Shown here in pieces: positions 1-11,869 of a DNA stretch of 64,000 bases. The position numbers and the translations under genes are program-made. The notes beneath the pieces are model-generated. The model was not told the DNA's origin and ran no database searches. It was given only the letters and a program-made list of their open reading frames with translations. Within the stretch, counting starts at the first letter, position 1, and each line of letters starts with the position of its first letter. The stretch lies in contig MEHQ01004176.1 in assembly GCA_008828725.1 (NCBI GenBank), positions 65,935 to 129,934 of the forward strand, read 5' to 3'. Source of the stretch: Saccharina japonica. Lineage: Eukaryota > Sar > Phaeophyceae > Laminariales > Laminariaceae.

Positions 1-3000
1 CGCCCCTGCAGCTGTCGTATTTAAAAAAAAAAGAGAAAAGGAAAAGCCGCACACTGCAGCAATTTACTCAGTGCATATTATTTATAGTATATTTAAGGGG
101 TATTTTACAAAAAAGGGGTACACCCCTTTATCGTGACAAAAAGGGGGACATCGGTTTTTGCCGCCGGGTACGCCTATGTACTCTGTCAAATCGCCTCGAA
201 ATTAAAACCTGATGCGTTTGCCACACTCACATGGCATCTCCCTACCATCCATAGCGTTTTTTTTTTTTCATAGCGGGTGAACGAGAGCGATCAAGAGGGG
301 GGAGTAAGCATATCCCCCTTTTTGTTGTGCCTACGCGAGGGTATCCCCCATTTCATCTACTTAGTTTGGGAAAGTCCCCCTTTTTACGTAACGCCCCCCT
401 TTTTGTTACGCTGCGGAGAGACATCCCCCTTTCTGGGTCAAAACAACCACGGGTAAGTGACCACTCCATGTTCTGGTTGTTGTGGCACGCCCAACAGACG
501 AAGTCTAACGTCGAAAAGACCAACGGCCCATACCTAGGCAAATGTGGTCACCCGATCAGCATACGTAATGTACGTATATACCACAAATGATTCCGTGAGT
601 ACTGCCTGCACACCATATCCGAGAGAAGGTCATGTGACAAGCGCGTCGTTCAGAATCAATCGTGGTTTTCAGGTGTCGCCCTGCAATCAATGCATTACAT
701 TGGTTGGCGCCCTGTGCCCTGTGGTCTTCGAAAATCACCAACATATACATACGAGCATACGTAAATATGTACGTACCAAAGGATAGTAGTACTCTTCTGG
801 TACTGCTTGCTACTTTACGTATATTATGTGGTCGTGCCGGTACCGCCGTATACGTATACGCGTATATAAGGTACGTACCACGACGTAGAGGAGAGGAGAG
901 TCTTATTGTACCAGGCAATGAGCTGTTGAGCTATTCGGTCACAGTGGTGGTTAATATATGACTATTAGTATACCGTTAATGCGCTGGGCCGTTGGATTGG
1001 TGTTGACGACCGCCTCTTTAACGAGAACCTCGCCGCCGGTGCTTTAGTGTCCCCCCTTTTGTAGCGATATATAGGGGGTGTCCCCCTTTTTGTCAAATGC
1101 TCTATTTTTAAGCTGCAGCACGACGTAAAAAAATGGAATACTAATAATTCATCCGAGTAAAACATTTATTTATGTGTTTGTATCTGTGTCCTTGGGCAAT
1201 CATATATTTGAGCCACACTATACTCCCGTGGAACTCCTTGCTGTCGACACACTGCCTGCGTGGCACTATACTCGTACAGCAGCAGTGGTGTACGGCAGTA
1301 GTAGATCAAAATGATTACATGATAATGCTCTTAATCGCTCTTACATACATACGTGCACCCTCCTTGCACATGCTGCATTCGAACCAACTTGTATGCGCGT
1401 GCTCGTGTAACTGCCGGGTGTGCAGCTTGATTCATGATGTATACGACTCCATCGTTTTAACCACATCCAATCCATACTTTCTTCATGTATATTAACCGCT
1501 TTTTTTCGCACTTAAATACGTACGCCTTTCAAGTCCGGCGTCGGACGTTCTTGTAAATTAGTATTTAAACTACCATCTTTAAGCTGAATACATCCGTTGT
1601 TATTTGTGCAAGAATACCATAAAAAGCAAAATCGGATATATGCGTTGAGAAGAGCGACGTATAGGAAATGGAATGATTCATCCCCGAGGAAAACATTTGT
1701 TTGTGTCTGCATTCTCCTCCTAATGCTACTGTGACCGGGTGTAGTTCTAAAGGTGCCTCGGCATTTTCCACAGATAAAATCCGAGTCTTTGGGACAAAGT
1801 CAGATGCCAATGTCATTAAGGTTTGCAGCAACCTGCCCTTGTGAGAGCGGCAGATTGAATGACAACGCTTGACATCATCCCGCTCGCGTTCACGGTTCAC
1901 GGGGAGGTATTCAACGGTGAGTACGAACGGCGAGGGGCGTTGAAGTCGACCCTCTCGCCACAGCAGCACTGTGAAATGTAGAGAGCATCTACACCGTCAA
2001 TACCATACTCACTCGGGGAGATGTCGTGCGAAGCAACATTGACCTCGACGATGCAAAGGGCCGAACAAATAGGACTTCTGTAGATACTAATCCATTATTT
2101 TTGAAAAGTCGCCGCTTTGTGTTTGTGACTACCCCCCCCCCCTGTCAAGATTAAAACAAATGCTCGACATGCCACCCAAAATCCAAGAATTTGCCTACTT
2201 CTCGCTCCTCTCTCTCTGCCCCCGCACGCGTTCGCGGCGAGGTAAACGGGGGGCACGAAGGGTGAGGGGCGTCGGAGTCGATCCTCGAAGAGAGCGCTGG
2301 AAGCAATAAACAACCCTCGAGATATTGAGGTACCGAGATTCCGATACTGAGGCCGGCCCGGAATTAAAATTATTTATCGTGCGTGCTTCAGGGTTGAACC
2401 AACACCATTTTATATAAATTTACAAGGCTTTCCTACGGAGTGGTCATAGTACGGGCGACGCAAGAAATACGGGTTACCTTAACCGCAGCAGAGCATCAAC
2501 ACAATGCACAGCAGCAGCAGCAACATGAACAGCAGCGGCAAAAACGACACAAAAAATTACCACGGTGTGTATTGTTGTGCTGCTGTATGAGAGTAGCCTA
2601 TAAACGAAGAACAACTTGTAGGTTGTGATTCGTGTCGACCATGCAGGCGTGCGGTCTCCTGGTCTGTCTCCTTTAAAAAGCTCGATCTTTCCCGATCTCT
2701 CTCCGATGTCGGAACGCAGTTATTTTTTCCTGCTTTAGATATAGAGCATCCCACGATGAGGGCAACATTTAGCGGGTTCAAATGATAACTTCAAAGCCGT
2801 CCTCTGCATGCACTGGCCTTACCCAACACGAAGCGCGTTGACCGTGGCGTGATTCTATGTCGAGCATCGAGTTCAAAGGTCTGACGTCGTACGAACTGAT
2901 TTATAGCAGCGTGTTGATACTCTGTAGTTGAACGAGGAGAAAGAAAATTGCTCCGCGCGAAAAACTATTTGTTTAACGTATATTTGTATTTTGTACTGCT

Positions 3001-3074
3001 GTAAAACAATCTGATAAATCATGTTTTGGACTGCTGTAAAAAACAATGATTAAACAATACCAGGTACGTTTTAC
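1..3074. other. Left flank without a recognisable gene
   Basis: No gene is supported here. The stretch has repeated short C5T5-type runs (about 60-520 and 1050-1100), a poly-C run near 2131, a short CAG tract at 2505-2545, and a diverged local duplication (about 1885-1965 and 2215-2300). A minus-strand open stretch at about 1695-1850 looks somewhat protein-like, but I see no convincing splice sites or family, so it is not called as a gene. Confidence 0.5.
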
Positions 3075-4278
3075 CCCCGCTGTTCATAAATCGCTGTACA
3101 CGATGTTGCAGCGGCAACAGCAACACATAAAAAAACAGAAGCAGCAGCACCCAGCAGCAGCACAGGAGTATACACATACGCACAACTACCGCTGCTACTA
3201 CTACTTACTGTAGTACTGCTGCTGCTGCTGATCCTGGTGGCGTGGGTTACTCAACGCGCGGGATCTGGTGCACGTTCACTCGTTTTCCTTTTTTGTTCTT
3301 GTGTAATTGTTGAATTGATCTCGCGTTGTTATTTTTTACTTGTGAAAACATGTGCAGCTAGTACCTGGTTTGTATGTACACATATTATACGTTGTAGGCA
3401 AAAGCCTAGCCTTTCGTCGGGGTTGAGAACAAAGCATGCATACGAGTATCTGTAGCTGTTATAGTAGACGACTCCAGCTGGCGTATGATACGCACGTTCG
3501 CCTCACGGCCATACTACCGAGTATTGTACTGGGCTGCTGTGGGACCGCGTGTAGACGCAAGGTAGGTGTGTGTGTGGCATATAAGTTACCCGTAAAGATG
3601 GTACTCTCTACTTAAACTTGCTACTGTGCGTACTGCTGCTGCTCCTGCTGTGTGTAGGTTACATACCTACCTCCCAACTTCGAAAGCGGGACAGCTTCGA
3701 AAGTGGAACACTTGGCAAAGTTCAATCATAAAATATCTAGTACAACACAGCAGTGCAAGTAACCCGTAAAGATGATAACAAATTGTTTAGTCAAATCGTA
3801 CACAATACGATAAATAGTTTTTCACGCGGGGCAATCGCTGTTCATACATCGCTGTAGACGAAGGAGCAGCAGCAACAGCAACATACGGAACAGCAGCACA
3901 GCAGCAGCAACAGCAACATACGGAACAGCAACAGCAGCAGCAGCACAGGAGTACACACATACGCGCATCAACTACCGCTGCTACTACTGTGGTACTGCTG
4001 CTGCTCCTGCTGTGTGTAGGTTACATACCTACCTCCCAACTTCGAAAGCGGGACAGCTTCGAAAGTGGAACACTTGGCAAAGTTCAATCGTAAAATATCT
4101 ACTGTAGTACAACACAGCAGTGCAAGTAACCCTTAACGATGATAAAAAATGGTATAGTCAAATCGTACAAAATACGATAAATAGTTTTTCACGCGGGGCA
4201 ATCACTGTTCATACATCGCTGTAGACGAAGGAACAGCAGCAACAGCAACATACGGAACAGCAGCACAGCAGCAGCGAC
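3075..4278. repeat. CAG-rich satellite, unit about 365 bp (left part)
   Basis: About three diverged units. Each has a CAG/CAA tract, the word ACATACGGAACAG, a CTGCTGCTCCTGC tract, a conserved block around CTTCGAAAGCGGGACAGC, and a closing CGCTGTTCATACATCGCTG block. Equivalent positions recur about 365 bp apart (for example near 3831 and 4199). The last unit is interrupted at 4278 by the LTR element and continues at 50436, so this array supplies the reconstructed empty site. Confidence 0.8.
4275..4278. repeat. Target-site duplication, left copy (CGAC)
   Basis: CGAC lies directly before the TG of the 5' LTR and again directly after the terminal CA of the 3' LTR at 50436-50439. The matching position of an uninterrupted satellite unit near 3905 reads CAAC in the same context. 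Confidence 0.75.
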
Positions 4279-4800
4279 TGTTGCAGCGGGCTGTGTGAGC
4301 CAGAGGATATACTGTGATGCGTAAGCGACTGTCGTGGCCAGTGTTACGCGGAGAGTCCATTGTTATAACGGGGGTCAAGCTGTACGAGGCTCCCCGCTCG
4401 AGCGATGGAGGTTGAGGATGGGTTCCCCGTCATAGGAACGCCATTATGCCAATGGAACGCCGAATCAGGGTAAAAGCTGGGCGTTCTGCTCAATTGGCTA
4501 CCACCTAGTGTGTATTCAATACCACCACCAAGTGAAAGACCAAAGTCAAACCCAATGTCTATCGTTCAGTGATATGTCCATATGTCATGTGTTCACCTGT
4601 CTATTGTCCGCTATGAGCTTGGCTTATGCTTAACCAACGCACTACGCGTCCAACACCCGGACACTCGGGGTATTCGGGAGCTCTGGACGAGAGCTCGGTT
4701 AGCCTTTCAGGAGGCAACTCTCTTATCTCCATCGAACTCAAGCAGCAATGAGTTGAGCCTTCTCTCGGGACTGGCCCGAGAGGCGGACGCTGCTGTAACA
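4279..4800 (+). repeat. 5' LTR (522 bp)
   Basis: It begins TGTTGCAGCGGG and ends GCTGCTGTAACA, so the ends form a short inverted repeat with TG...CA termini. It aligns over its full length with 49914-50435 at about 95% identity. It lies inside a satellite unit and is followed directly by TGGTGAACCC, the position expected for a primer-binding site. Confidence 0.85.
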
Positions 4801-5090
4801 TGGTGAACCCAGGGAGATACAGATGATAGAGCGTGGCAGCAGCGCAGCCCAGTAGGCTAGGCTTGAGCTCAAGGTCGAGCGGTCTTCGGAGTTTCGGAAT
4901 CTGATGGACTGGATGGGAACTGGGGAGCTTCTTGGAGGCAACAACTATCGGATCCCTGGTGACACCAGGGTGGCGGCAGAGAGTTAGGAGTGCAGCGCTT
5001 CGGGTACAACACTGCGGGCAAGATGAGTTCATCGAGCTCTTCAGGAGTTTTGGAATCTGATTGAGGGAGTGAATTCGGACGGGACATGTT
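4801..5090 (+). mobile_element. Primer-binding-site candidate and leader remnant of the LTR element
   Basis: TGGTGAACCC abuts the LTR end, as expected for pairing with a tRNA 3' CCA end. The matching tRNA cannot be named without a search. The following about 280 bp hold a local repeat (a GAGTTTCGGAATCTGAT-like phrase near 4890 and again near 5045) and fade into unrelated sequence. No gag-like reading frame is recognisable. Confidence 0.5.
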
Positions 5091-6597
5091 TAGGGTGTCT
5101 TTACATTTTTACGTTTTCAAGCGAACGGAGCTTCCGGAAACTCTTCGTATACTACCGGGTACAAAGGACTGGGAGGGCTCAGAAGAATGTCGCGAGTATT
5201 ATACCACGAACACACGAACACTATACTCGTGGCTTCACAGTCACATGCCTAGCCGAACATCAGGGCGGCGCATAAACGTAGCACGGGAGCCCTATTGATA
5301 TGTACTCGTACTAGCGTAGTGTGTGTCTGGTGTCTTGTGCCAACTCCGCAGCTTTACACGTACGTACGAGTCGGCCGTGTACATCCTGCATGATGAGGAC
5401 ATATAAAACCCGTCAGTACGCGCACTCGAAGTATCCCACTCAGCCTGCAAAGATGCAGAGCAAAAGTATACTGCTGCCCTCTTTATTCCTTCCAGGAAGA
5501 CAACACACAAACCTTTCAAATTGGTGCACCACTACTGATCACATTACGTAAGTACCCGGTACGCACGCATACACTGGTATAACACCAAAACGTGTCATGA
5601 GAAAATTACTCAAAAGTGCATCGGAAATATTTGGGTACCAGATACCAAGGTATCATACATATTACATTTCCTCTATCTTATACGTACAATAAGATTAATA
5701 TGAGCTTTACAGTCACTATATGCCACGAAGACTGACGTGATGGGGGCCATTTTTTTCCGATGGCACGCTGTAATTTTTACCGGAAGACTACACATGAGGT
5801 ATCATACCAGGTATGTCTACCGTACCCCTTCTTGGGGGGGGTGCGGCGCGGGAAAGGGAAAGAGATGGATAGCAGAGCGCGACAAAAGAAGGGAACGTAT
5901 CTAGACCCGACCCCGCTGTGCAGAGCAACAACAGTAGCACACAACAATAATAGTATGACATAGCACTCACAGCGTTGTTGCACACCACGAGAGTACATAC
6001 ACCCCCCTCAGCAGTGAAATACAGCGAGGCAACCTCTCTCCACAATACGTCTACTCGTACCCGTATAATGAGCTTACGATCCCTTTTTCGCACCTTTTTA
6101 CTGCCACATGCCAAACCGGACATCCTCTAATACTCGTATATGATACGTAGCCTAGATATTATTACGAGCTGGTTTAGGCATATCACGGCAAATTTCGTCA
6201 GTCATGAATGCCGCATGCAATAGCAACTCCAATGTCACATATTTGGTATCATACTGACCGCCATGAACAGTGGAAGAGGGTGACGTCGCCAGTTTTTTGT
6301 TCAGGGACCTAGAACTGGCGCTGCCGCCGAAAATGTGGCCCGACCAATCACAGGCGTTCAAAGTGGTCAACAATAGTCAGGCGTTTCCGTAGGAAAACAT
6401 GTTTTCCCCCCATTTTGTTTCTGAACGAGCCGCTTCCGGGTGGTCCAAGGCATGTTTGCACAAAGTTTCACGCAAAGGTTCGAAGATCTGACTGCGTATG
6501 ATCATATTAAGTCAAATTAAACGCCCAAAGTCGATTACATACTGAAACTAAGTAATTACGAGGCAACGCCTATTTGTGCCCTTTTACGGCACATAAG
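5091..6597. other. No gene seen; dispersed repeat fragment
   Basis: No supported gene. A diverged dispersed sequence (about 5570-5690, containing AAAACGTGTCATGAGAAAATT and a GGTACCAGATACC block) recurs near 16979-17080 and 17550-17690. The palindrome TACCAGGTA occurs near 5805. Confidence 0.5.
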
Positions 6598-6873
6598 TCA
6601 AAATGTCCACGCCGTTTTTTGGAGATAGACCCCGAAATTTGGTACACGGGTTTCATGCGCCCTACTCGGGCCTTTTACGAATGGGCTTTTTTTTTTTTGC
6701 CGGAAAATTTGTATCTCTCAAGACCCAAATTGACCCAAATTATCCGAAAAATAACAAAACAAACAATATCTGACGAGAAAAAAAAAAAAACATCCGTGGA
6801 AGTCTCGGGTAGGGCGCATAAAACACGTGCCAAATTTCAGGGTCTCAAAAAAACGGCGTGGACATTTCCCGCG
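6598..6873. mobile_element. MITE-like foldback, about 275 bp
   Basis: The two ends are inverted repeats of about 75-80 bp (about 6601-6680 against 6790-6870), beginning AAATGTCCACGCCGTTTTTT on each strand. The centre is A/T-rich. There is no coding capacity, as expected for a non-autonomous DNA element. The superfamily is not assignable because I cannot fix the target duplication. Confidence 0.6.
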
Positions 6874-6904
6874 GTATACTTGAACCAGCCTGTATATGTA
6901 ATCA

Positions 6905-8430
6905 CACCCTGGACAATAGCCTATTGGATATGCCTATTGGTATTTCAATAGGTTGGGATATTGCCTACCGATACCTATTGGCCCCTGCAATAGGTATTTT
7001 AAATTGCCTATCGATACCTATTTGTTCGTCCAATAGGTTCACACTGATTTGTGCAATAGCCTATTGTACTTGGGATAGGTATTGGAAAATGTCTATCGAT
7101 ACCTATTGCTTAGACCAATAGGTTCACACTGATGTGTGCAATAGCCTATTGTACTTTCGATAGGTATGTGTAATTGTCTATCGATAGATGTTGCTTTGGC
7201 CAGTAGGTATTTGAAATTGTCTATCGATACCTATTGCTTTGGCAAATAGGTATTTTAAATTATCTATCGATACCTATGGCTTTGACCAATAGGTTTGGAT
7301 AGATTTGGGCAGTAGCCTATTGTACTTCCGATAGGTATTGGAAATTGTCTATCGATACCTATTGCTTTGACCAAGAGGTCCATACTGATTTTGCAGTAGC
7401 CTATTGCACTTGGGATAGGTATTCGACACTGTATATCGACACCTATTTCTTTAACCAATGAGTTCGGACAGATGTGAGCAGTGGCCTATTATACTTGGGG
7501 ATAGGTATTTCAAATTGACTATCGATACCCATATATTCGTCCAATAGGTTCATACTGACTGTAAAATAAGCATATTATCTTCCAATGGGTATGTGACATT
7601 GTTGATCGATGCTGACTCATGGACCAATAGGTGAAGACAAAATGATGCAATAGGCGATTGTTCTTCTAATAGGTGTGTCAATGGTCGATCGATACCCTTG
7701 CCGAGCTAATTATTTAATAGGGCAATAGGCACGGATCGATACCCTTGCCGAGCTAATTATTTAATAGGGCAATAGGCACCGATCGATACCCTTGCAAACA
7801 TATTGCATTGGGCGATAGGTATCGATCGAATCGTCGCAAGACTATTATGTTGAGCAGTAGGCATTGCTCGACACCGTTACGAACATACTGAATTGAGCAG
7901 TAGGTATCGATCGATATAATTGCAAACCTATTGAACTGGGTAATAGCTATCGATCAACTAAATTTCGAACCTATTGAATTGCGCGATAGGTATCGATAGA
8001 TACCATTGCACACCTATCGATACAATCAATAGGTATCGATCGATACCATTGCAAACCTATTGAATTGGGCAATAGGTATCGATCAACTAAAGCTCGAACC
8101 TATTGAATTGCGCAATAGGTATCGATCGATACCATTGCACACCTATCGATACAATCAACAGGTATTGATCGATAGAAATAGGAAGATATTGCTCGGACGA
8201 TAACCTATTGGGGAAAAATTTTGAACCCTGTTGGTACCCAAGATACACCTATCGATAGGCACATTCACAAGCATATTTGTCTCACAATAGGCTATTGTGG
8301 GCACTGCACTTATCCTATTGTTCTTTACAATACCTATCGATATACCCCGAACCCAACGGATTGTGGCCCGCAGTAGATATCGATAGCCATAATTCCCGAC
8401 CTATTGTTAGCCCAATAGCCTATTAGATAG
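6905..8430. repeat. TATCGATA / CCTATTG satellite, block 1
   Basis: A degenerate tandem repeat. From about 6905 to 7700 the unit is about 85 bp: the GCAGTAGCCTATTG phrase recurs near 7051, 7136, 7309, 7394 and 7477. Each unit holds TATCGATACCTAT and CCAATAGG. From about 7700 the units are shorter and the palindrome ATCGATCGAT dominates. The block ends directly at the hAT-like fragment. Blocks of the same motif lie at 8765-9150, 13250-13400 and 15790-15930. Confidence 0.85.
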
Positions 8431-8739
8431 GGTACTATCCAGGGTATAAGAAGCACGAGACCTTGCAAAGATAGCACTCGCCGCCTTGTTGTTCAAGCCA
8501 TCCACCTGTAGCTTCTTGGGGCACAACAGCGACAGACAGCGCCGGATCCGAGCATGTTCCGCTATGCTGAACGGGCATGCGGCGTGGGCAATAAAGCTCT
8601 TGACGAATTGGAGCTGGTTGAACCGTGAAGGATTGTCGTTGAATGCCTTGCTCTCCAATACCTCGTGGTTCTTTTCCAACGCTTGGTGTATCACGTACGA
8701 GTACTGGTACCAGATAGCGGGAGGGAAGTATACATACTA
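8431..8739 (-). pseudogene. hAT-like transposase fragment, one exon
   Basis: The minus-strand frame runs from an acceptor-like TTTGGTTTTAG (about 8740) to about 8431, roughly 100 residues. It contains FVKSFIAHAACPFSIAEHAR followed by a leucine-rich LSLL and P. The pattern of an aliphatic helix, PFSIAE and an RxxL helix is the one I know from the N-terminal part of hAT transposases (consensus around PFSxVE). No BED finger, catalytic DDE region or dimerisation domain is present nearby, so it is a fragment. The TATCGATA satellite abuts it on both sides, which suggests that the satellite and this fragment belonged to one element or that the satellite invaded it. The assignment rests on motif memory only. 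Confidence 0.42.
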
Positions 8740-8764
8740 AAACCAAATGTTTTTTCATTGTACA

Positions 8765-9150
8765 AGTATGAGTGTGGTCGACACCCATGGTCCGAACCAA
8801 TATAATGGTGCAAGGTCCGTCGACACCCATGGTCCAAACCAATTGAGTGGTGCAAGATCTATCGATGCCTATCGTCCGAACCAGTCAAACAGCGGAGTGT
8901 CTATCGATACCTATTACCCGAACCAATACAATAGCGGAATGTCTATCGATATCTATCTGTAGAAGCAATATATTTCGTGAAACAGCTATCGATACCTATC
9001 GTGCAAACCGATAGGATGATCAAAATGTATATCGATACCTGTCGGCACAAGCAATATGTTTCGTGAATCAGATATCGATACCTATCGTGCAAACCGATAG
9101 GATGATCAAAATATATATCGATACCTATCGGCACAAACAAGGGCTACACC
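8765..9150. repeat. TATCGATA satellite, block 2
   Basis: About eight diverged units of 45-60 bp with TATCGATACCTAT and CCGAACCAAT phrases. Early units carry GTCGACACCCATGG in place of ATCGATACCTAT, so the central palindrome has changed while the spacing was kept. Confidence 0.75.
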
Positions 9151-9684
9151 ATACGTATGATACCTACCAGGTATACTCGTACAAAACTACAGTATACGAC
9201 GTACGCCCGAAATTCCGTGACGCGAGACTATGTAATACACCGGGAATCCCGAGAACCGAAATATAATAACTCGTACTCAAAACGTCGGTGCAGTTGTTCA
9301 TGAGGATTTTGAAGCCGAGGGAGCGAAGCAACCGAGGCTCTTCAAATCAACCAACTTCCTCACTCGGTTGCACGTATATACGTACACACGTAGGACACGC
9401 ACACACACGAGGAAACGTATTTGACCGTTGTAAATAGTGTCTGACGGCCCCGTGATTTAATTCACCCGGTACAATAAATACAGGAGTAGTAGTAAATGCA
9501 CGCATTTTTACTCTGCTGAAAACTTCTGTGTATACCTGGTACCTGGCATATGTTACTTACGGCAGTACTCTTGAGCACCTGAAACCTGCACAGGGTCACA
9601 CCGCCGCAGAATGCACACTATAAAGCTATCCACAGCTCTGAGGGAAAAATACATAGGCCGAGAAGGGTGAACTGTTAGTGTCAT
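9151..9684. other. No gene seen between repeats
   Basis: A short mixed stretch with two TACCWGGTA palindromes (near 9167 and 9533) and a partly self-complementary AACCGAGG/CTCGGTTG block near 9300-9370. No coding signal. Confidence 0.4.
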
Positions 9685-9912
9685 GTCACAGTGTTTTGGT
9701 GGCTCGCTTTGGCGAGAAATTGGTTTGCGGGAGTCGTGTGTTGGTGGGAGCGAAGTTACAGTGCTTTGGTGGCTCGCTTTGGCGAGAAATTGGTTTGCGG
9801 GAGTCGTGTGTTGGTGGGAGCGAAGTCACAGTGTTTTGGTGGCTCGCTTTGGCGAGAAATTGGTTTGCGGGAGTCGTGTGTTGGTGGGAGCGAAGTCACT
9901 AACCCTAACCCA
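9685..9912. repeat. Three near-identical 70-bp tandem units ending in a telomere-like tract
   Basis: Units start at about 9685, 9755 and 9825 (GTCACAGTG, GTTACAGTG, GTCACAGTG) and differ by only two or three bases. The array ends in CACTAACCCTAACCC (9896-9912), two AACCCT-type telomeric repeats. The near-identity implies recent amplification. The unit length is not a multiple of three, so the open frames across it are chance. Confidence 0.8.
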
Positions 9913-10147
9913 CAGCCTGGACGAGTTTTCCTATTGTTGTTGCTCTCACCTTAACTCATCGCCATAGTACAAGTCTGTCTGTGGTAACACTTGGGTCACA
10001 GGACAAATTCACAAATTCCAATATTTCTGGAATACTGTCTTACGTACGTACATACACGTACAGTACAGCAGTACGTTCCTGGTGTCCTGTGCTTTGCCAG
10101 GTTGGCGTCTCGCCAATACACTTGCGTGTCGTGCGTCGTGGTGTTGT

Positions 10148-11564
10148 TTAATCGGATCCGCGGGGGGGAAAGCACCTCTGTCGTACTGCCACACGCCAGG
10201 TGTCTGATTCGAGCGACATGTTATTAGGAAAGGTGAAAAGTTTCGGCCGGAAGACCAAAGGCAGGTCAATTATAATTCCCACGCTTAGCACGCCCAGCGA
10301 TAGGTACCGCCGGTCTGCCAAGAAGTTATGTTGAAGGAGAACCTTGAAGTCAGAGAACCGCTTGGGTCTGTCGATGCTGTCAGAAAGCTCGAAACCCATC
10401 GTGCGCGCCCGCTGCCCAATGAAGAGACGAAGAGGCGGGCTTACTCCGGGGGCTACACATTGCCGTTGCAAGTCGGCGACGGACAAGGCGCGGCCGGCCG
10501 TGACGTGGTGGACGATGTTGTCGGCGACTTTCGCTTTGAGGCGGCGAATGTCACCAATCGGATGCTCGTAACTAGTCCTCTGCAACGCGAAGAGAATCAT
10601 TTGGCGAGGAGGGGCGGACGGAATGATAAAGAAGTGTGTACGGATGTGTGTACGGATGTGTGTATGGGTCACCGTGTACAACGCCGAAGGGGGCAAATGC
10701 TGTTGTAACACACGGACACACTTCAAAGTACGCACAGACCGCCACGCAAACAAACGCGACGCACGTAACCCTGACATATGAACGCTGGAGGAAGGTGAAT
10801 TTGGTATACGTTTGCCAAGGAGAGGACACACGACCATGACACGCTTAAACACACAAATGTACACACAAATATTACAAACATCACTACGTACTACTGCTGT
10901 ATGTGCACGACTGCCTCGATATACGTCTGCAAAGGAGCGGACACACGACCACGACACGCTCGAATACACATGTACACACAAAACGTACACAGACACACAC
11001 ATCACTACTGCTGTATGTGCATGACTGCCCTCCATGACACGTGGGCGGAGGCAGGACCTAGCGTTAGAGTAGATATATGCGCAGTGTATGGACAGTGTTA
11101 GTGGTGCACCAGGACCTAGTGTTAGAGTAGATATGTGCGCAGTGTATGAACAGTGTAAGTGGTGCACCCACCTGTCCCAAGAAGCGGCAGTTCCCGTTCA
11201 GCAGAGAGTGCCAGCCACAGTTGCCGTCCCCTTTGCATGAAACAGTTGAGATGTTCCGGAGCTGTTGGACGAGGCCGCTTGGGCAGGAATATTTCTGAAT
11301 TGCGTGCAGTTGTCCTCGCAAGGTTGCAGGATGCAGCAAAGCCCCCAAACGAAGACGCTGAGTGAGCCGTGTGAACGTGTGATGGAAAAGGTGGTCTCTC
11401 CACTCATCGAGGTACCGCTCTGGGGGTACGCTCTGCTGCATGCAGGGCAGATATCCCGACTCAGCACCAGGAGGTGGTACGCCAGAAAGTTCGAAGACGG
11501 CGAAGAACACGCAGCCGAGGAACAACAGGAGTCTAGTACGAGCAACGTCATAGCAGTCGCCCAC
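10148..11564 (-). CDS. OTU-like cysteine protease gene, two exons seen
   Basis: Exon A is minus 11564-11172 and exon B is minus 10579-10148. The donor CAG|GTGGGT (11171) and acceptor GCGTTGCAG|AGG (10580) are both phase 0, so the frame continues across a 592-bp intron. Exon A ends with KGDGNCGWHSLL. The DGNC box with an aromatic residue two places on is the catalytic-cysteine motif of OTU (ovarian tumour) deubiquitinases. Exon B begins with YEHPIGDIRRLKAKVADNI, like the helix after the OTU cysteine loop, and later has a hydrophobic strand around GIIIDLPLVF. The catalytic histidine motif is not visible, so a third exon or decay is possible. The 5' end is unresolved: the open frame has no ATG until near 11440, and an acceptor-like CTACTGCAG lies near 11608. 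A hydrophobic segment (LLLFLGCVFFAVF) precedes the domain. The gene lies inside the LTR-bounded insert, on the opposite strand to the LTRs. Confidence 0.55.
10580..11171. repeat. Tandem repeats filling the OTU-gene intron
   Basis: Two units of about 112 bp (GGACACACGACC... at about 10826 and 10939) and two units of 57 bp (AGGACCTAG... at about 11053 and 11110). A TACGGATGTG micro-repeat lies at 10639-10665. All of it lies between the splice sites, so the intron seems to have grown by local duplication. Confidence 0.7.
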
Positions 11565-11607
11565 AGCAGTCGCAAGAGAGGGGCAGCCACCGCAGCGAGG
11601 CGGCAGC

Positions 11608-11869
11608 TGCAGTAGAAGAAGAAGGCAGCTGCTGTAGAATCATACACTCGCCGCCGCTCGCCGCCGCCGGATACACACACGGGATACCACGGACAGGATC
11701 AAATCGAAGGTCACGAAGAAGGGAGTAGTTGCACGCAACAGAACACCCACCAGACGGAGGGGTGCCCAACTTGGGACAGAGGTAGTGGGCGTGCGGTGTG
11801 CGCGGTGCGAAAGGATCTATGTGCCGAGGGCGAGAGGATGTATGTTGCACAACAAAGCTGTTTGAAATT
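11608..11869. other. No gene seen upstream of the OTU exons
   Basis: GC-rich sequence with CAG/GCC runs. Any further 5' exon of the OTU-like gene would lie here or beyond, but I cannot pick one. Confidence 0.35.

Noticed and set aside
6905-9150. CRISPR-like array
   Set aside because: Units are degenerate with no unique spacers, the genome is eukaryotic and no cas genes exist. It is a satellite.
9678-9967. Three overlapping open frames of 74-94 codons with identical peptides
   Set aside because: They come from the 70-bp triplet. All three frames are open and show the same peptides shifted, a repeat artefact.
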